From JACMLD01 sp044227095 (GTDB lineage: Bacteria; Bacteroidota; Bacteroidia; Chitinophagales; Chitinophagaceae), in the NCBI GenBank assembly GCA_044227095.1, contig JBGAFV010000001.1, positions 3,844,001 through 3,908,000 of the forward strand: a DNA stretch of 64,000 nucleotides, in the 5' to 3' direction. The notes below the pieces were generated by a model. It saw only the letters and a program-made list of their open reading frames with translations. It was not told where the DNA came from and ran no database searches. A program made the position numbers and the translations under genes. Position 1 is the stretch's first letter. Every line of letters starts with the position of its first letter. This document shows positions 62,229 to 64,000 of the stretch, piece by piece.

Positions 62229-63500
62229 TTATATTGTCCATTCTACAATATTATTCACCCAATCTGCTCTGTGCGATATGGTTATACGGATATAATTGTC
62301 TGTATAGCCCTCCATCATGGCATTTTTAGAGAAGTTCTCAAACAGCACTTTACGGGTTTGGCCGGTATGCTGTTGGGTGAAATACTGCATTTTCATGTAG
62401 GAAAGGTTGCGCAAAGTTTTATTGCGCTGCAGTCGTGTATTAACAGGAACTATAGGTTTTATTTCAAGGGCCTTTGTATTATCCCTTTCAGAATAGGTAA
62501 AAACATGGAGATAAGAAACATCCAGCTCCTGCAAAAAGTTCAACGTTTCATCAAAGTCTGCTGCTGTTTCTCCCGGAAAGCCAACAATAACGTCTACACC
62601 TATAGCGCAATGTGGTATAAGTGTCTTGATAAGTTTTACCCTTTCTGCATACAATTCTCTTTTATACCTTCTGCGCATCAACCCTAAAATTTTATTGCTG
62701 CCGCTTTGCAGTGGTATATGAAAGTGCGGCATAAACTTATCGCTGTTGGCAACAAATTCTATAATCTCGTTGGTAAGCAGGTTAGGTTCTATAGAAGATA
62801 TGCGGTAACGTTGTATGCCTTCAACTTTATCAAGCGCTTTTACCAAATCAAAAAACGTTTCATCATCGGTATTGCCAAAAGCGCCTTTGCCAAAATCTCC
62901 CAGGTTTACGCCGGTTAATATAATTTCTTTGGTGCCATTGGCAGCCAGTTCTTCTGCAGTCTTTACCACATTGGCAACAGTATCGCTCCTGCTTTTTCCT
63001 CTTGCCATGGGTATTGTGCAAAAAGAACAATTGTAACTGCAGCCATCCTGTACTTTTAAAAAAGTGCGGGTTCTATCGTTTACAGAAAATGATGCATTAA
63101 AGCCGGTTACTTCTTCAATATCGCAACTGCATATTTTAGCAGAATCGCCTTTGCTCAATTCTTTAAGGTGCTCAACAATGTTGAATTTTTCGGCAGCGCC
63201 AAGCACTAAATCAACACCGGGAATACTTGCAATTTCTTCTGGTTTTAATTGTGCATAGCAACCGGTTATTACCACCAGGCTTTCGGGAGATTTTCTTTGT
63301 ATGCGCCTTACCAGGTGACGGCATTCTTTATCGGCATTATCTGTAACAGAACAGGTATTGATTACATACACATCGGCTTTTTCTTCAAACGCCTTTTTTT
63401 CAAAGCCTTCATTCTCAAGAAGTCTCGAAATAGCAGATGTTTCTGAAAAATTCAGTTTACAACCCAGGGTGTGAAATGCTACTGTTTTTGCTGCCGTCAT
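62229..63500 (-). CDS. mtaB: tRNA (t6A37) methylthiotransferase MtaB
   Basis: A 423-residue methylthiotransferase. The N-terminal UPF0004 domain has cysteines C14 (TLGCKLN), C50 (NTCSVTD) and C81 (TGCYAQ) that hold one iron-sulfur cluster; the radical-SAM domain has C154, C158 and C161 (CSYNCSFC). The FHTLGCKLN start is the MtaB signature, distinguishing it from MiaB and RimO. It adds a methylthio group to t6A at position 37 of tRNAs reading ANN codons. A TACCTTTG element lies 9 bp upstream of the ATG. The TRAM domain is short. Confidence 0.93.
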   Translation of the reverse strand: MTAAKTVAFHTLGCKLNFSETSAISRLLENEGFEKKAFEEKADVYVINTCSVTDNADKECRHLVRRIQRKSPESLVVITGCYAQLKPEEIASIPGVDLVLGAAEKFNIVEHLKELSKGDSAKICSCDIEEVTGFNASFSVNDRTRTFLKVQDGCSYNCSFCTIPMARGKSRSDTVANVVKTAEELAANGTKEIILTGVNLGDFGKGAFGNTDDETFFDLVKALDKVEGIQRYRISSIEPNLLTNEIIEFVANSDKFMPHFHIPLQSGSNKILGLMRRRYKRELYAERVKLIKTLIPHCAIGVDVIVGFPGETAADFDETLNFLQELDVSYLHVFTYSERDNTKALEIKPIVPVNTRLQRNKTLRNLSYMKMQYFTQQHTGQTRKVLFENFSKNAMMEGYTDNYIRITISHRADWVNNIVEWTI

Positions 63501-63508
63501 AGCGGCCG

Positions 63509-63516
63509 CAAAGGTA
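63509..63516 (-). promoter_or_regulatory. -7 promoter element TACCTTTG of mtaB
   Basis: Minus-strand TACCTTTG lies 9 bp from the mtaB ATG, so the transcript would be nearly leaderless, as for valS-type promoters in this window. Confidence 0.5.
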
Positions 63517-63556
63517 AGTTATTAGCTGCTAGCTGCAAGCTATTAGCTGCGAGCTC
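63517..63556. repeat. AGCTNNN heptamer array
   Basis: Units AGCTGCT, AGCTGCA, AGCTATT, AGCTGCG at 7-bp period, upstream of mtaB, followed by a CTCTGTG...CTTTGTGGTAAAA stretch like the end of the dispersed repeat. Confidence 0.75.
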
Positions 63557-63751
63557 TCATTTAACTCTGTGACTACCTCTTTTACCTTTGTGGTAAAATA
63601 TTTGAGCATCGCTCTCAAAGAAAAAAATCTGCGAATCTGCGGCTATTCTTTATAAAACAGAATTCTTAACTAACTAATTTTCAGCATATAGTTGCTAGTC
63701 AGTAAATTTGTTTTTTGTGTCCGGGCATGTGTGCAGCTATTCAATATTATT

Positions 63752-63779
63752 GCCCGCCCGGCTGGCGGTTCGGACGGGC
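63752..63779. repeat. GC-rich REP-like hairpin
   Basis: GCCCGCCCG (63752-63760) pairs with CGGACGGGC (63771-63779), one mismatch, around GCTGGCGGTT. It lies 84 bp upstream of the last gene and is strikingly GC-rich. Confidence 0.6.
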
Positions 63780-63862
63780 GTCGCACACTTCAACAGTATA
63801 TCTTTATTAAGCAACTTCTTAGCAAAGAATACATTCCTGAAAATCATTTTTAATTTAATTAA

Positions 63863-64000
63863 TGAACAAAAAAGCACTTCCTTATATTTTCCTGGCGGTT
63901 TTAGTAGTAGCGGCTATTTTCATCAGGCGTTGCAAAGGTTCCGGCAATCAAACCAACACCATTACAACAGATAATGTAAATCGTGATCGCGGCCTCGACC
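63863..64000 (+). CDS. Hypothetical exported or membrane-anchored protein, 3' end cut off
   Basis: Only 46 codons are in the window: one membrane or signal helix (NKKALPYIFLAVLVVAAIFI), a basic patch RRCKG, then a polar linker leading to NVNRDRGLD. The N-R/N-G-[FL]-D ending recalls the start of DUF4258 domains, which often follow such a helix in Bacteroidota, but the diagnostic part is outside the window, so this is a weak suggestion. Confidence 0.55.

Overview
The window is AT-rich, densely coded bacterial DNA from a member of the Bacteroidota, most likely family Chitinophagaceae or a close relative. Reasons: a SusC/SusD pair, many secreted lipoproteins and Tat-like Gfo/Idh/MocA oxidoreductases, a MacB/FtsX-type permease of the Bacteroidota kind, TAnnTTTG-type promoter elements with a TTG about 19 bases upstream, no obvious Shine-Dalgarno sequences, and a tRNA gene without encoded CCA. 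There is no rRNA, no CRISPR array, no prophage and no intact transposase.

Layout. 0-6 kb: a NamZ-type muramidase cut by the window edge, a DUF885 lipoprotein peptidase, a methyltransferase, an acetyltransferase, an RlmL-like rRNA methyltransferase and a small outer-membrane protein. 6-14 kb: sugar-redox enzymes (Gfo/Idh/MocA, GMC oxidoreductase, DUF1080 protein) mixed with a pentapeptide protein, a histidine phosphatase and an RluE-like pseudouridine synthase. 14-24 kb: acyltransferase, UPF1-like helicase, DEAD-box RNA helicase, amidohydrolase, ABC ATPase, TauE/SafE permease and YhhQ-type queuosine-precursor transporter. 24.1-25.1 kb: a gene-free tandem array of a 156-bp unit. 25-42 kb: PrsW protease, a large metalloprotease-propeller-barrel protein, ValS, a DnaQ/GIY-YIG fusion, esterase, TRIC-like channel, MacB-like permease, the N-degron pair Aat and ClpS, and a Gcr-like membrane protein. 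42-47 kb: a propeller protein, a polysaccharide deacetylase, tRNA-Val with an adjacent broken GIY-YIG gene and a second partial tRNA copy, and small envelope proteins. 47-61.3 kb: a LacI-controlled sugar locus (LacI, ThuA, three Gfo/Idh/MocA proteins, SDR, SusC, SusD, TIM-barrel isomerase). 61.5-64 kb: a MITE-like element, a small unknown protein, MtaB and the start of a cut gene.

The 47-61 kb locus is the clearest functional unit. SusCD would import an oligosaccharide or glycoside, and the secreted oxidoreductases, ThuA protein and TIM-barrel protein would process it. No classical glycoside hydrolase is present, which suggests an oxidative (3-keto-sugar) route under LacI control. A perfect 14-bp LacI-type operator lies between the regulator and the operon.

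The most unusual structures are outside ordinary genes: (i) tRNA-Val followed by a frameshifted GIY-YIG nuclease gene that runs into a chimeric partial tRNA copy, with a 67-bp exact direct repeat 346 bp apart; (ii) several unrelated families of intergenic degenerate repeats that all share a 7-bp period; (iii) a dispersed ~155-bp repeat, single at some loci and amplified in tandem at 24 kb; (iv) a 287-bp element with 50-bp terminal inverted repeats. All calls come from reading the sequence; no database search was run.
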